A stretch of 64,000 nt of DNA, taken from the NCBI GenBank assembly GCA_965277105.1, contig OZ255710.1:620001-684000 (forward strand), written 5' to 3'. Shown here one piece after another: positions 51,830 to 61,501 of this stretch (positions within the stretch are counted from its first letter, which is position 1; the number at the start of each line of letters is the position of its first letter). Origin of the DNA: CAXSBA01 sp965277105. GTDB lineage: Bacteria; Spirochaetota; UBA12135; COTS27; CAXSBA01. Both the position numbers and the translations under genes were made by a program. A model generated the notes under the pieces. It had not been told where the DNA came from, made no database searches, and saw nothing but the letters and a program-made list of their open reading frames with translations.

Positions 51830-53728
51830 TTATTTTTTAAAAACAATTTTTTTAGTTTTTTCACTAACAAAAATATCTATTTTTTTTTTTGCAAAAAGGT
51901 TTTTGTATTCACTATTCAAAAATGATATAGTAACATTAGAATAGAAATTTCGCTTGATTTTAATCATTCCTAGATTGGGGTGATTTCCATAAAGATCTTT
52001 TTGGATTTTGTCTAATTGCTTTTGTAAATCTAAAACCTCTCGATTTAGATTTTTCATTTCTTGATAAATTTCTTGCGCCTTTTCCATTTTATTTAAAATA
52101 GTATGTTTTGATCTTTCATTTTTTAGATTAGTTATCTTATCTTTTTTTTCAGTAATCGCTAAAGTAATTTCTCTCATTGAAATCATAAAATCATAAGGAA
52201 TACTCATCACCACTTTAGTCTCAATTGTTCCTTTTGAACCAAGATTGGAAACGTCTATAAGATTAGTAACTTTAACTTCTCCTCCCCATATGCTACCTTT
52301 GTTATCAGTAGAAGTAATGCTGTTGCCACAAATTACATCACAGTTATTAATAATAGCATCAACAATAATATCTTTTTTTACAATTAGTGAAATTCCTTGA
52401 ATAAATTTTGCTTTTAAATTTCCTTCTTCAACCTGGATAAGGTGGTTTCTCTGGCCCACTATTCCCAATTGAACTATAATATTATTTTTACATTTTATTC
52501 TACTATTAGAAATAGATTTCCCGACAATAATATCTTTTTCAGCATAAACCCAAGTGGCATCGCTGATCGACTCCTTTACAATAATAGTCCCATTATGTTC
52601 TATTTTACTGGTTTTATTGGTTATTTCATCTAGCATTAAAACCTCTTCCACCACCCATTTATCTTTATCTACTCGATAAATACAGCCATCAATTTTAGCA
52701 AAAAGTTTATTTTCTTTGATGTAAATATTTTTCCCTGGTTTAAAAATATGTTCTTCTTTTAACTGTTCAGCTTCTATTTTTTCTCCAAATAAATTTTCTC
52801 CATCTTCTCCTCGTTTAGACTTATGGCTTATGACTAGTAATTGATCTTTATTCACCAAATGAATTTCATGCATAAATTTACTTGATGGAGATGAGTTTTT
52901 TTTCTTGTAAACTTCTTCGTAAAAGCCTTTTTTATATTCAGTAGGTTCTTTACTTTGAACAATAAGGATTGGAATATGGTATTTTTTTTGACGAATATTA
53001 TTTTCTATATTTTTCTTTGAATAAGGTGCTTTTATTTTCAATCTTCTTAGCTCTTTGATAACCTCATCAGTTTCGATTGGTTTGCCCCAGGTTTTAGGAG
53101 GTTGAATGGTTAAAAAAGCTCTAGTCATTAAAGCGTTAAAAGTAATTTTAAGCTTCCCATCTATTTGGGGATTAGGAACCCAACTTCCTATTTTTATAAC
53201 CTTAGGTTTATTTTCTATGATTTCCTTTCTTAGGTTATCGCTAATAGTAATTTCTAATTTATCTAGGATGCCATTAATAACTTTAGGAGAGTAAATTTTT
53301 TTATTTTTGGTATTAATTTTTAAAAATTTGCCTTCTTTATTTGTAAAGGTATTGATAAAAGATGAAATATTAACCGTGTAATCAGAATCTTCATTAAGAA
53401 AATAATAAATATCTTCTTCGGTTTTTAAATAAATAAATTTGAAAGCATCATTTGCTGAATTTTTTTCAGGCTTGCTATAAAAGACTTTCTTCCAGCTTAA
53501 GTCTTGTTCGTTCTTGATATTAAAATAACTAACCGCTATTTTAATGGCTTTTTTAAAATCTTTTGTTTCTACAATAATAGTAGATTTCGATAGTGGGATA
53601 ACGATTTTTTTTTTACGATAAAAATTACTTAAAATATTTTTTATCGTAGTATTTATTTTTCTAAGAGAGACTAGTAAAGCATAGTTTATTTTTTTATTTT
53701 CTTTTAGGTATTTTCCAAATAACTCCAT
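51830..53728 (-). CDS. FapA-like DUF342 protein
   Basis: A 632-residue protein with a DUF342/FapA core around residues 170-500: HLVNKDQLLVISHKSKRGEDG, GENLFGEKIEAEQLKEE, GCIYRVDKDKW, then a right-handed beta-helix with repeated NGTIIVKESISDATWVYAEKDIIVG and NNCDVICGNSITSTDNKGSIWGGEVKVT. A coiled coil follows (about 510-580). The family is commonly found in flagellar operons of spirochaetes and clostridia; it is thought to be linked to polymer or flagellar organisation, though unproven. It directly follows sigma-28. Confidence 0.85.
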   Translation of the reverse strand: MELFGKYLKENKKINYALLVSLRKINTTIKNILSNFYRKKKIVIPLSKSTIIVETKDFKKAIKIAVSYFNIKNEQDLSWKKVFYSKPEKNSANDAFKFIYLKTEEDIYYFLNEDSDYTVNISSFINTFTNKEGKFLKINTKNKKIYSPKVINGILDKLEITISDNLRKEIIENKPKVIKIGSWVPNPQIDGKLKITFNALMTRAFLTIQPPKTWGKPIETDEVIKELRRLKIKAPYSKKNIENNIRQKKYHIPILIVQSKEPTEYKKGFYEEVYKKKNSSPSSKFMHEIHLVNKDQLLVISHKSKRGEDGENLFGEKIEAEQLKEEHIFKPGKNIYIKENKLFAKIDGCIYRVDKDKWVVEEVLMLDEITNKTSKIEHNGTIIVKESISDATWVYAEKDIIVGKSISNSRIKCKNNIIVQLGIVGQRNHLIQVEEGNLKAKFIQGISLIVKKDIIVDAIINNCDVICGNSITSTDNKGSIWGGEVKVTNLIDVSNLGSKGTIETKVVMSIPYDFMISMREITLAITEKKDKITNLKNERSKHTILNKMEKAQEIYQEMKNLNREVLDLQKQLDKIQKDLYGNHPNLGMIKIKRNFYSNVTISFLNSEYKNLFAKKKIDIFVSEKTKKIVFKK

Positions 53729-53757
53729 TGAAAATTTAAAAATTTATTTCAACCAAA

Positions 53758-54558
53758 CTAGACCAATGACTTTTTTATACTGTCTAGCGAATCTCTAATT
53801 TTCCTAATCGCTTTAGTATGAAGTTGAGAAACTCGCGATTCGGTTAGCGTTAGAACTTCTCCAATTTCTTTTAAGGTCAACTCTTCATAGTAATACAAAA
53901 TTAAAACCCTTTGTTCTCTTTCTGGTAGCTTTTTAAGTTCACCTACTATCATTTTTTTTACTTCTTCTCTTTCTAAATCATTAACTGGGTTATTGTCGTC
54001 ATTAGATTTTAACAAATCAATAAAAGAAACCTCATCATCATTTTTTTTAACCAACCAGACATCGTCCAAAGAAGCGATATTTGAGTCGTTGGCCATATTA
54101 TTTATTCGCTCAACTTCCGAAATACTTATTCCTATTTTTTCAGCCAATTGTTCTTTTTTAATAATCTCGCCTTTTTCTTCTTTGTATTTTTTTTTGATTT
54201 CTTCCATTTGTTTAAATTTTTGACGAACTGATCGAGGAACCCAATCTAAATTTCTAAGCTCATCAAAGATTTGTCCCCTAATTCGAGTAATACCATAGGT
54301 TTTAAATTTAATTCCTTTCTCCGGATCAAATTTATTGATGGCATCCAGCAAACCAAAAACCCCAAATCCCACTAAATCGTCAAATTCAATATTTCTAGGG
54401 ACGTTATTAATCACCTTCCCCGCCACGTATTTAACTAGAGGAGCGTACTTTTCAATTAAGATATTTTTATCTTGCACACTTCCCAGGTCTTTAAATTTTC
54501 TCCAAACCATGAGCTCTTCTTTTTCACTCATATTAATGTATTTTGCTATATTTGTCAT
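53758..54558 (-). CDS. fliA: Flagellar sigma factor (sigma-28, FliA/WhiG family)
   Basis: A 266-residue group 3 sigma factor. Region 2 is about 25-110 (LVKYVAGKVINNVPRNIEFDDLVGFGVFGLLDAINKFDP, and GITRIRGQIFDELRNLDWVPRSVRQK). Region 3 follows, and region 4 is about 205-260 (LPEREQRVLILYYYEELTLKEIGEVLTLTESRVSQLHTKAIRKIR). It directs RNA polymerase to late flagellar promoters. Its location inside the flhF-flhG operon matches spirochaetes and clostridia. A flgM gene is not in the window. Confidence 0.96.
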   Translation of the reverse strand: MTNIAKYINMSEKEELMVWRKFKDLGSVQDKNILIEKYAPLVKYVAGKVINNVPRNIEFDDLVGFGVFGLLDAINKFDPEKGIKFKTYGITRIRGQIFDELRNLDWVPRSVRQKFKQMEEIKKKYKEEKGEIIKKEQLAEKIGISISEVERINNMANDSNIASLDDVWLVKKNDDEVSFIDLLKSNDDNNPVNDLEREEVKKMIVGELKKLPEREQRVLILYYYEELTLKEIGEVLTLTESRVSQLHTKAIRKIRDSLDSIKKSLV

Positions 54559-54577
54559 TTTTTCTCCTAGTTATAAA

Positions 54578-55084
54578 TTAATCTTTATTAAGCATATTAC
54601 GAACGGCATTAGCCATTTTTTCCGGTTCAAAATCAAAACTATCACCATCTAACTCCCCTGATTTATAAGGTTTTTTAGAGTCAGTTTTGTTACTTTTTTT
54701 CTCTTGATTTTTTTGTTTATCTTGCTTTTCTTGAGAAGTATTAGCCGGGGCAGGATTATCTCCTGGGGTTTTACTGGCAAAATTAATATCAATCTTATCT
54801 TTTACCTCAGAGTAGTTTTCAGTATTGACATTTTCTACTCCAATATCCTTTTTAAAAAGATTATCCTTAACTTCTTCTATATTAGGGTTAAAACTAGGAA
54901 AGTCATTTGGAAATTGCTTTTTAAGAAAACTCAAAACAGCAAAGATAAAAACAAACCAAACTATTCCTAAGTAGAAAACCGATAATAATTCGCTCCATTC
55001 ATTAAAATTAAAAAGCTTCAAAATTAAGAAGAAAAAAGTTAAAAAAGAAGAAACAATCAGGCTTAAAAATGCGTTACTTTTCAT
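54578..55084 (-). CDS. Two-helix membrane protein in flhG-fliA interval
   Basis: A 168-residue protein: two TM helices (SLIVSSFLTFFFLILKLFNF, and YLGIVWFVFIFAVLSFL) followed by about 100 disordered, charged residues (EKQDKQKNQEKKSNKTDSKK) and a terminal SFDFEPEKMANAVRNMLNKD. The unnamed gene at this place between flhG and whiG/fliA is seen in spirochaete flagellar operons. The ATG overlaps the flhG stop by 1 base, indicating coupling. Its role is unknown. Confidence 0.6.
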   Translation of the reverse strand: MKSNAFLSLIVSSFLTFFFLILKLFNFNEWSELLSVFYLGIVWFVFIFAVLSFLKKQFPNDFPSFNPNIEEVKDNLFKKDIGVENVNTENYSEVKDKIDINFASKTPGDNPAPANTSQEKQDKQKNQEKKSNKTDSKKPYKSGELDGDSFDFEPEKMANAVRNMLNKD

Positions 55085-55947
55085 TAAACTAATATTGTTT
55101 CTTTATTTTTATATAAATTTTCTATTCTCATTTCTTCTTCTAGGGTTTTAGATATATTGATAACGTTTTTACTAAATAAAGTATTTTGGCTAAGCTCCAA
55201 AATAGGTTTTTTCAAATAAATGGATTTTAATAAATTGTCATCTTTAAGGGCAAAACCTAAATTGATAACATCGGTTTTTAAAAATTTAGTAGCAAGCTTT
55301 TTTAACTTACCTAAGGCATGTTCCCCGCTAGTAAGATTAAAGCAGCGATTAAAAATAGTGTAGAAAGCAATTGGCTTATAGTTAGCGATTAATAATTTCA
55401 AAAGGCTATAGCCATCAGCAAGGGAAGTAGGTTCTGGGGTGGTTACGAGAATTACTTTTCTGCATAATCCCACAAAATCCATAATGAGTTTTGACATTCC
55501 TGAGGGTAGGTCAATTAAAATATAGTCATAATGCTTTAACTGATACAGTGCTTTGATAAATTTAAGCCTTTCATATTTGGTTAGATTATTGATTTCGTTA
55601 ATAGCCGAAATCCCTGGTATTAAATCAATGCCGTATTGACTGGCAAAAATAATTTCTTGCATAGTTTTTTCACCATTTAGGAAGTTTTGCAAATTATGCC
55701 GCGGGAACTCTCCTAATAAAATATGAACATTTGCCATTCCAAAATCGCCATCAAAAACCAGTACTTTCTTTCCAAGTTTTTTTAAAGCGATTGCTAGGTT
55801 TACGGTTAAGGAAGTTTTTCCTACTCCACCTTTGCCAGAAACAATAGTGAAGATATTTTGGTTTTTAGATTTATTTTGGAAATCCTTGTATTCGGCGTGA
55901 TTTTTTTTTCTTAAAAGTTGATCGATAGTATTAATTTGACTTTTCAT
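55084..55947 (-). CDS. flhG: Flagellar number regulator FlhG (MinD-like ATPase)
   Basis: A 287-residue MinD/ParA-family ATPase. The deviant Walker A IVSGKGGVGKTSL is near residue 35, then VFDGDFGMANVHILLG, DYILIDLPSGM, and TTPEPTSLADGYSLLKLL. Unlike true MinD, the N-terminus contains the DQLLRK motif, which in FlhG proteins stimulates the FlhF GTPase. The protein controls number and position of flagella together with FlhF. Its start overlaps flhF by 17 bases. Confidence 0.93.
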   Translation of the reverse strand: MKSQINTIDQLLRKKNHAEYKDFQNKSKNQNIFTIVSGKGGVGKTSLTVNLAIALKKLGKKVLVFDGDFGMANVHILLGEFPRHNLQNFLNGEKTMQEIIFASQYGIDLIPGISAINEINNLTKYERLKFIKALYQLKHYDYILIDLPSGMSKLIMDFVGLCRKVILVTTPEPTSLADGYSLLKLLIANYKPIAFYTIFNRCFNLTSGEHALGKLKKLATKFLKTDVINLGFALKDDNLLKSIYLKKPILELSQNTLFSKNVINISKTLEEEMRIENLYKNKETILV

Positions 55948-57172
55948 ATAACCACTCCTCTAAAAGTAAATTAGCCAAAATTTCATTATCTAGTTTTCTA
56001 ATATCATTTGGAATATCCTGCCCATTTGTGACATAGGATAAAGAAAATTTATTTTCATAAATAACGCTCAAACTAGTCCCTAAGGTAGAAGAGTCATCTA
56101 TTTTGGTAATGATAAGTTGATCTATTTTAAAAGAATCAATTGTGCTAATGAACTTTTTTAAATCTTGATACCTTTGATTGGCATTGATGCATAAGACAAC
56201 TTCCTTTTCGTAGGCTTCGGGAATATCCAAATAGTCTATCGTTTCATTAATCACATCTTGTTCTTTTAAGCTAATTCCCGAAGTGTCAATTAAATAAATC
56301 CCTTTGTCCTTATCTTGGTTTAATAGATTAATTAAAAGTTTTTTATCATCAAAGCGATGAAACCCAACATTTAAAATACTTGCAAACTTTTCTAATTGAC
56401 TAATCGCCATTAATCTTCTAACATCGAAACTACCTAGCTGCAAATTGGTATCTTTATCGAAACTCTCACTTTCACTGAAAAAAAGCGAGGAGGCTATTTT
56501 ACAGAGCGTGGTGGTTTTGCCAACACCAGTAGGGCCTACAAAAAAAATAACTTTTTTCTTTTTAGGGTTTTTAAAATTAGATATGGGTTTACCGATGGTG
56601 ATAAGTTCGCCAACGGTTTTAGCTAGCTCTCTAAAATCTTTCTCGCTATTTAATTCTTCTATTAAGCTAATTTCTTTTATGGTTTTGGCAAAATCTAAGG
56701 AAAAATCTTTTTTTACTAAAAAATCAACAACAATATTCTTAGGATTAGGAGCAGTATTTTTAGTCTTTATTTTTTCTCTAGCTAGAGTATCGGTTTTAAA
56801 AGTAAACGAAGGGTTATTGCCTTCTAGACTAGGGTTATATTTGATTCTTTTTTGAAAGTCGCCAATCAATTTCTCATAGTTGATTTTTTTTTGAATTAGT
56901 TTGGTTGGTTTAGTGATTTTCACTTTTTCTTTTTTAGGCTCTGCAGTAATATTTTTGCTTCGAAAAAGCTTGGTTTTTTTTATATCTTTGTTGTAGCGAG
57001 CTATTTGAATTTCATAAAATTCTTCAACCACTTTTTTGAAAAATCTTTTTTTATTTTTTTTCACAATGCCTTCTCTAATAATTTCAAAACTCGTATGATC
57101 ATCTAATATTTCCATCAAATGTTGATAAGCTTCTTTTTTATTTTTAGCGATAATTGTTTTATAAGTAGGCAT
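55931..57172 (-). CDS. flhF: Flagellar biosynthesis GTPase FlhF
   Basis: A 413-residue SRP-family GTPase. A basic N-terminal B domain of about 180 residues is followed by the N and G domains: G1 FFVGPTGVGKTTT, DVRRLMAISQLEKFA, G3 GIYLIDTSG, and G4 ITKIDDSSTLGTSLS. It marks the site of flagellar assembly at the cell pole. It starts 5 bases after the stop of flhA, in the conserved flhA-flhF-flhG order. Confidence 0.95.
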   Translation of the reverse strand: MPTYKTIIAKNKKEAYQHLMEILDDHTSFEIIREGIVKKNKKRFFKKVVEEFYEIQIARYNKDIKKTKLFRSKNITAEPKKEKVKITKPTKLIQKKINYEKLIGDFQKRIKYNPSLEGNNPSFTFKTDTLAREKIKTKNTAPNPKNIVVDFLVKKDFSLDFAKTIKEISLIEELNSEKDFRELAKTVGELITIGKPISNFKNPKKKKVIFFVGPTGVGKTTTLCKIASSLFFSESESFDKDTNLQLGSFDVRRLMAISQLEKFASILNVGFHRFDDKKLLINLLNQDKDKGIYLIDTSGISLKEQDVINETIDYLDIPEAYEKEVVLCINANQRYQDLKKFISTIDSFKIDQLIITKIDDSSTLGTSLSVIYENKFSLSYVTNGQDIPNDIRKLDNEILANLLLEEWLYEKSN

Positions 57173-57177
57173 GCTTT

Positions 57178-59286
57178 TTAATCAAAATCCACTTTAGTTA
57201 TTAAATTTAATTTATATCCTTCGGCTATTTCTTCTTTAGCAACGATTTTTAAGTCCTTAAAGTTTTTCTGCAAAATTATTTTTAATGGTTTTCTCATAAT
57301 ACTATCTATTAATAAAATCGGTTTATATCCTTTCTCACCTACGAAATTAATGGTTTTCGTTAATTTACCGATTAAAGACGTTAGAAATTGAGGTTTAATA
57401 TTAAGGTGGTTGCTGTTTTCAATTTTCACCAAAGACTTATAAAGATTTTCTTCCCATTTTTCATCGAAAATAAAAAAGTTAATATTTTTTCTACTATCAG
57501 CTATTTGATAAGATATTTGCCTTTTAAGCCTTTGCCTAATTTTTTCCACAATTTCATCTGGGTGCAGCACGTTATCTTTGATGTTATCTATAATAGTTTC
57601 TAGGATAATGCCAATGTTGCGGATAGATATTTCTTCTACTAAAAGCTCCCCTAAAATATACTGGATATCACCAGTTTTAATTTTGTAGTTTTTCAGCTCT
57701 TCTAAAAGAATGGGGTTATTTACTTTAGCATTTTCTAAAATCATTTGGGTATCTTTTCGACTTAGAATTTCGTTAGCATTTTCTTTAATGATTTGAATGA
57801 GGTGAGTAGTAACAATAGTAGGAATATCCACAATGGTGAGCCCTTTTTTCTCAGCAAATAGTTTATCTTTTTCTTCTATCCAAAAAGCCGGCAGGTTAAA
57901 CACCGGATCTCTAACTTCAGGAGAATCCATTTTAACTTCTGTGCCAGTTGTGTTAATTGCTAAAAGCTTTTCTAGTTGAGTAATGCCTTCCCCCACAATA
58001 GAGCCATTTATTTTAATAACATACTCATTGCCATTCAACTGAAGGTTGTCAGTTATTCGAACTTGGGGAATGACTAATCCGAGCTCTAAGGCCAGTTGTT
58101 TCCTACTTTTTTTTACCCTATCTAAAAGATCACCGCCTTGCCCTTTGTCAGCAATGTAGATGAGTTCATAACCTAGCTCTATTTCGAGGGGATCATACTG
58201 CAATCCTTCAATGATTTTTTCTGGACTTAAATCTTCTTCTTCTGGAATAACGTCTTCTATCTTTGTTTTGCTTTCTTCTTCTAAAGTAGTTTTAATTTTT
58301 CTTTGAAGAGCATAACCAATGTAAAAAAACAAAATGCTTAAGGGAAGAAACACTAACCAAGGAAAACCAGGGAGAAAAGAAGTGATCAACACAAAAGCAC
58401 CAATTAGATAAAATGCAACTGGGTTTTTAAAAGCTTGAGTGTACAGGTCATCGGAAATATTTTTCTCGCTAATGCTCCTAGTAACGACTACCCCAGTTGA
58501 TATTGAAATAATAAGTGAGGGAATAGCTGCTACTAACCCATCACCAATAGCAAACTTAATATAACTCTCACCAGCTAAGGCAAACCCCTCTCCTCTTATT
58601 AAAACACCAATGATAATCCCTCCTATGATATTAATTAATACAATGACAATAGAGGCAACTACTTCCCCCGAAATGAACTTAGAAGCACCATCCATAGAAC
58701 CGTAAAAATCAGCTTCTTTTTGCACATTTTCTCGACGACGAATGGCTTCTTTTTCATCTATGAGCCCAGCATTGAGATCGGCGTCAATAGCAATTTGCTT
58801 GCCCGGTAGAGAATCTAATTTAAAACGAGCGCTAACTTCTGAGGCACGATTTGCTCCTTTAGTGATGACTAAATACTGCACCACAATGATGATGATAAAA
58901 ATTACCGCTCCAATAAAATAACTACCCCCAGTAACGAACTCAGAAAAAGCCTTGACTACATTCCCGTCAAAAGCAACCCCGTCAGATAAAATAAGCCTAG
59001 TCGAAGAAATATTAATAATTAATCTAAAAGCAGTGGTGAGCAAAAGCATGGTGGGGAATATGGAAAACTCTAAATTATTAGTGGAACTGATAATTGTTAT
59101 AATGACAATCAGCGCTAGAACGATATTTAAGATCATAAAAAAATCTAAAAGAAAACCAGGCAAAGGAATTAGCACTAAAGTAACTCCAGCAATAATAAGC
59201 GAAAGGAATAAAAACGTGGGGTTTTTTACTAACTCTAAAAAATTTAATAAAGCAAAATTCCCGTTTAATGTTGATTCTCTAGCCAT
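57178..59286 (-). CDS. flhA: Flagellar export gate protein FlhA
   Basis: A 702-residue export gate subunit. The N-terminal 330 residues contain about eight TM helices and the conserved cytoplasmic FHIPEP-like box (VSARFKLDSLPGKQIAIDADLNAGLIDEKEAIRRRENVQKEADFYGSMDGASKFISGE). A long cytoplasmic domain follows for chaperone docking (from about residue 350). It forms the nonameric ring for proton-powered type III export. Complete in length for the family. Confidence 0.98.
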   Translation of the reverse strand: MARESTLNGNFALLNFLELVKNPTFLFLSLIIAGVTLVLIPLPGFLLDFFMILNIVLALIVIITIISSTNNLEFSIFPTMLLLTTAFRLIINISSTRLILSDGVAFDGNVVKAFSEFVTGGSYFIGAVIFIIIIVVQYLVITKGANRASEVSARFKLDSLPGKQIAIDADLNAGLIDEKEAIRRRENVQKEADFYGSMDGASKFISGEVVASIVIVLINIIGGIIIGVLIRGEGFALAGESYIKFAIGDGLVAAIPSLIISISTGVVVTRSISEKNISDDLYTQAFKNPVAFYLIGAFVLITSFLPGFPWLVFLPLSILFFYIGYALQRKIKTTLEEESKTKIEDVIPEEEDLSPEKIIEGLQYDPLEIELGYELIYIADKGQGGDLLDRVKKSRKQLALELGLVIPQVRITDNLQLNGNEYVIKINGSIVGEGITQLEKLLAINTTGTEVKMDSPEVRDPVFNLPAFWIEEKDKLFAEKKGLTIVDIPTIVTTHLIQIIKENANEILSRKDTQMILENAKVNNPILLEELKNYKIKTGDIQYILGELLVEEISIRNIGIILETIIDNIKDNVLHPDEIVEKIRQRLKRQISYQIADSRKNINFFIFDEKWEENLYKSLVKIENSNHLNIKPQFLTSLIGKLTKTINFVGEKGYKPILLIDSIMRKPLKIILQKNFKDLKIVAKEEIAEGYKLNLITKVDFD

Positions 59287-59288
59287 AA

Positions 59289-60413
59289 TTAATTAGTTTT
59301 ATATTGGTCCAACTCCGAGAGTATTTTAGCTAACACGGAGTAAAACTCTCTAGGGATGTACTCGTTGATTTCCACTTGCTCATACAAGCTACGAGCTAAT
59401 GGTTTATTTTCTACAATAGGAACATCGTTTTCTTTTGCGATTTTTCTAATTCTAAAAGCTAGGCTATCGACTCCTTTCCCAACTAATTTGGGAGCGTCCA
59501 TAATTAAAGAGTTGTACTCGATAGCGCAGGCATAGTGCGTGGGATTAGTTATAACGACATCAGCGCTTTTAATATTTTTTACCATTTCTTGGGAAGCAAT
59601 TTCCTTAGCTCGCTCCCTTTGTTTTTGCTTAATTAAAGGATTTCCTTCTAATTCTTTAGTTTCTCGTTTCACCTCATCTACTGTCATTTTTAATTTTCTA
59701 ATAAACTCACTCTTTTGAACCAACCAATCTGGATAAGCAATGATTAAAAGAAATAATCCTAAATAAAGCGAAACTTGGTAAACATATTCACTGGTTTTAA
59801 TAAACGAATAATACACATCTTTATAGACTAAATAAATAAAATCTTTCATAGAAAAATAAAGGAAAAGCGAAACAATGATAATCGAAAAAGTGATCTTAAT
59901 AATAATTTTTATAGCATTAATAAACTGAGTCCTAGAAAAAATGGTTTTTTCTAAAAAGTTTTTCCAGCTAGGCATAATTTTTTTAAAATTGAATTTTAAG
60001 TTTTTTGTGGTAAAGAAAAACCGAGTTTGAATCAAGGTGAAGAAAATTACTAGAAAAAAAATTAAAATACCAATAGGAAAAAAGTATTTCAAAAAAACTA
60101 AAATATTATCTTTTATAATAGCACTAACGCTATTCGCATCGATTAAAATCAAATCTTGATTGATAAAATTAAAAGAAAAATATTCTAAAAACCCTTTCAT
60201 ATAGTAGCTAGAAAAAACAAAAATAAACAGCAAAGAACCAATTAAAATTAAAGCTTGTGGGAGTTCTTGAGTGAGATAAACTTGCCCCTCTTCTTCACGA
60301 GCTTTTCTTTTCCTACTTTCGGTCGGCTGCTCGGTTTTGCTTTCGTCTCCTTCCGCGTGCAGAAAAAGGTTGATTTTATACTCTTCTTCGTTAAATAAAA
60401 TATTGTTTTCCAT
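59289..60413 (-). CDS. flhB: Flagellar export switch protein FlhB
   Basis: A 374-residue membrane protein. An N-terminal KTEQPTESRKRKAREEEGQV motif is followed by four TM helices and a cytoplasmic domain with the autocleavage site NPTH (VITNPTHYACAIEYN) near residue 295. Cleavage there switches substrate specificity from rod/hook to filament. An N-terminal extension of about 25 residues precedes the usual start (MENNILFNEEEYKINLFLHAEGD). The gene lies 2 bases from flhA and 26 from fliR. Confidence 0.97.
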   Translation of the reverse strand: MENNILFNEEEYKINLFLHAEGDESKTEQPTESRKRKAREEEGQVYLTQELPQALILIGSLLFIFVFSSYYMKGFLEYFSFNFINQDLILIDANSVSAIIKDNILVFLKYFFPIGILIFFLVIFFTLIQTRFFFTTKNLKFNFKKIMPSWKNFLEKTIFSRTQFINAIKIIIKITFSIIIVSLFLYFSMKDFIYLVYKDVYYSFIKTSEYVYQVSLYLGLFLLIIAYPDWLVQKSEFIRKLKMTVDEVKRETKELEGNPLIKQKQRERAKEIASQEMVKNIKSADVVITNPTHYACAIEYNSLIMDAPKLVGKGVDSLAFRIRKIAKENDVPIVENKPLARSLYEQVEINEYIPREFYSVLAKILSELDQYKTN

Positions 60414-60439
60414 TAAAATCTTTTTATGTCATTTATTTT

Positions 60440-61225
60440 CTATGCTCTTAAAGCAAATAAAAATTGTTTTATATCAAAAATAGCGTTATCCCAAAACGCA
60501 CTAAAAAGTTCGATAATAAAAGGCAAAGAAATAAAGATAAAAATAATCCCTACCCCTAACTGGATGGGCAAACCTAAAATAAGGATATTTACCTGAGGCA
60601 CTATTTTCCCAATAATCCCTAAAGTTACGATGATGATAGTAGAAGCAACAATAATAGGAAAAGAAAATTTAAGAGCAATGACAAACATTTTTACAAAATA
60701 CTCCATGGCCTTTAAAAAAAAAGATTCACTGTTTTTCATAAGCTCCACTACTGGTAATAACTGATAACTTTCCACAATGGTATTAATCAAAAGATGAAAG
60801 CCATTTAATTCTAAAAAAATCAACACAGCTATGAAATAAAAAAACTGACTCCATAAATTGCTCTGCTCTTGAGTAACCGCGTCAAAAGCTTCCGCTATAC
60901 CCATTCCTATTTGCACGGAAAAAAATTGAGCGGAAATCCTAAAAGCTAAAAAAATAAAAGACAGTAGCAGACCAATCATAGCTCCTAAAATAAATTCTTT
61001 TAAAAGAATGGCCATGTATTCTAAGTTATTCCCGGGAATATTTTGCAAGTAATCTTTAAACCACGGGACAATAACTAAGGCAATGAGAAAAGCTAGGATA
61101 ATTCTAATGCGCAGATAAATTAATCTTGAAGAGAAAACCGGAGCTACTACTAGAAGCCCTAAAATCCTAGCCCAGGCAATTAAAAAAACTTGAAAAGACG
61201 ATAGTAAAAAATTAATCGATTCCAT
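60440..61225 (-). CDS. fliR: Flagellar export protein FliR
   Basis: A 261-residue polytopic membrane protein with about six helices. Features: LIAWARILGLLVVAPVFSS at the N-terminus, GAMIGLLLSFIFLAFRISAQFFSVQIGMGIAEAFDAVTQEQSNLWSQFFYF, and SFPIIVASTIIIVTLGIIGKIVPQVNILILGLPIQLGVGI. It belongs to the FliPQR core complex of the export channel. The start is 1 base from the fliQ stop. Confidence 0.96.
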   Translation of the reverse strand: MESINFLLSSFQVFLIAWARILGLLVVAPVFSSRLIYLRIRIILAFLIALVIVPWFKDYLQNIPGNNLEYMAILLKEFILGAMIGLLLSFIFLAFRISAQFFSVQIGMGIAEAFDAVTQEQSNLWSQFFYFIAVLIFLELNGFHLLINTIVESYQLLPVVELMKNSESFFLKAMEYFVKMFVIALKFSFPIIVASTIIIVTLGIIGKIVPQVNILILGLPIQLGVGIIFIFISLPFIIELFSAFWDNAIFDIKQFLFALRA

Positions 61226-61226
61226 G

Positions 61227-61496
61227 CTAACGATTTAAAAAAGGAATAATCTCAAAAATGTCTAGAGTATAGTCCATCATTTGATTGATAATAAAATAAG
61301 AAAAAAAAATTAGCGACAACATAACCACGACAATTTTAGGAATAAAAACTAGGCTTTGCTCTTGAATAGAAGTGGTGGTTTGAAGAATCGCTATGATTAG
61401 CCCGATAATGATACTCAACAATAAAACGGGCCCTGCTACTATAAAAATAATAATAATAGCATTCCTTACTAAATCAATTACTTGTCCGTCACTCAT
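61227..61496 (-). CDS. fliQ: Flagellar export protein FliQ
   Basis: An 89-residue protein of two TM helices with AGPVLLLSIIIGLIIAILQTTTSIQEQSLVFIPKI between and after them, the signature of FliQ. It packs around FliP/FliR in the export gate. It starts 5 bases after the fliP stop. Confidence 0.96.
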   Translation of the reverse strand: MSDGQVIDLVRNAIIIIFIVAGPVLLLSIIIGLIIAILQTTTSIQEQSLVFIPKIVVVMLSLIFFSYFIINQMMDYTLDIFEIIPFLNR

Positions 61497-61501
61497 AATA
61501 G

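Noticed and set aside
57388..57603. Plus-strand frames inside flhA and other flagellar genes
   Set aside because: They run antisense to well-conserved coding sequence and lack ribosome-binding sites and homology.
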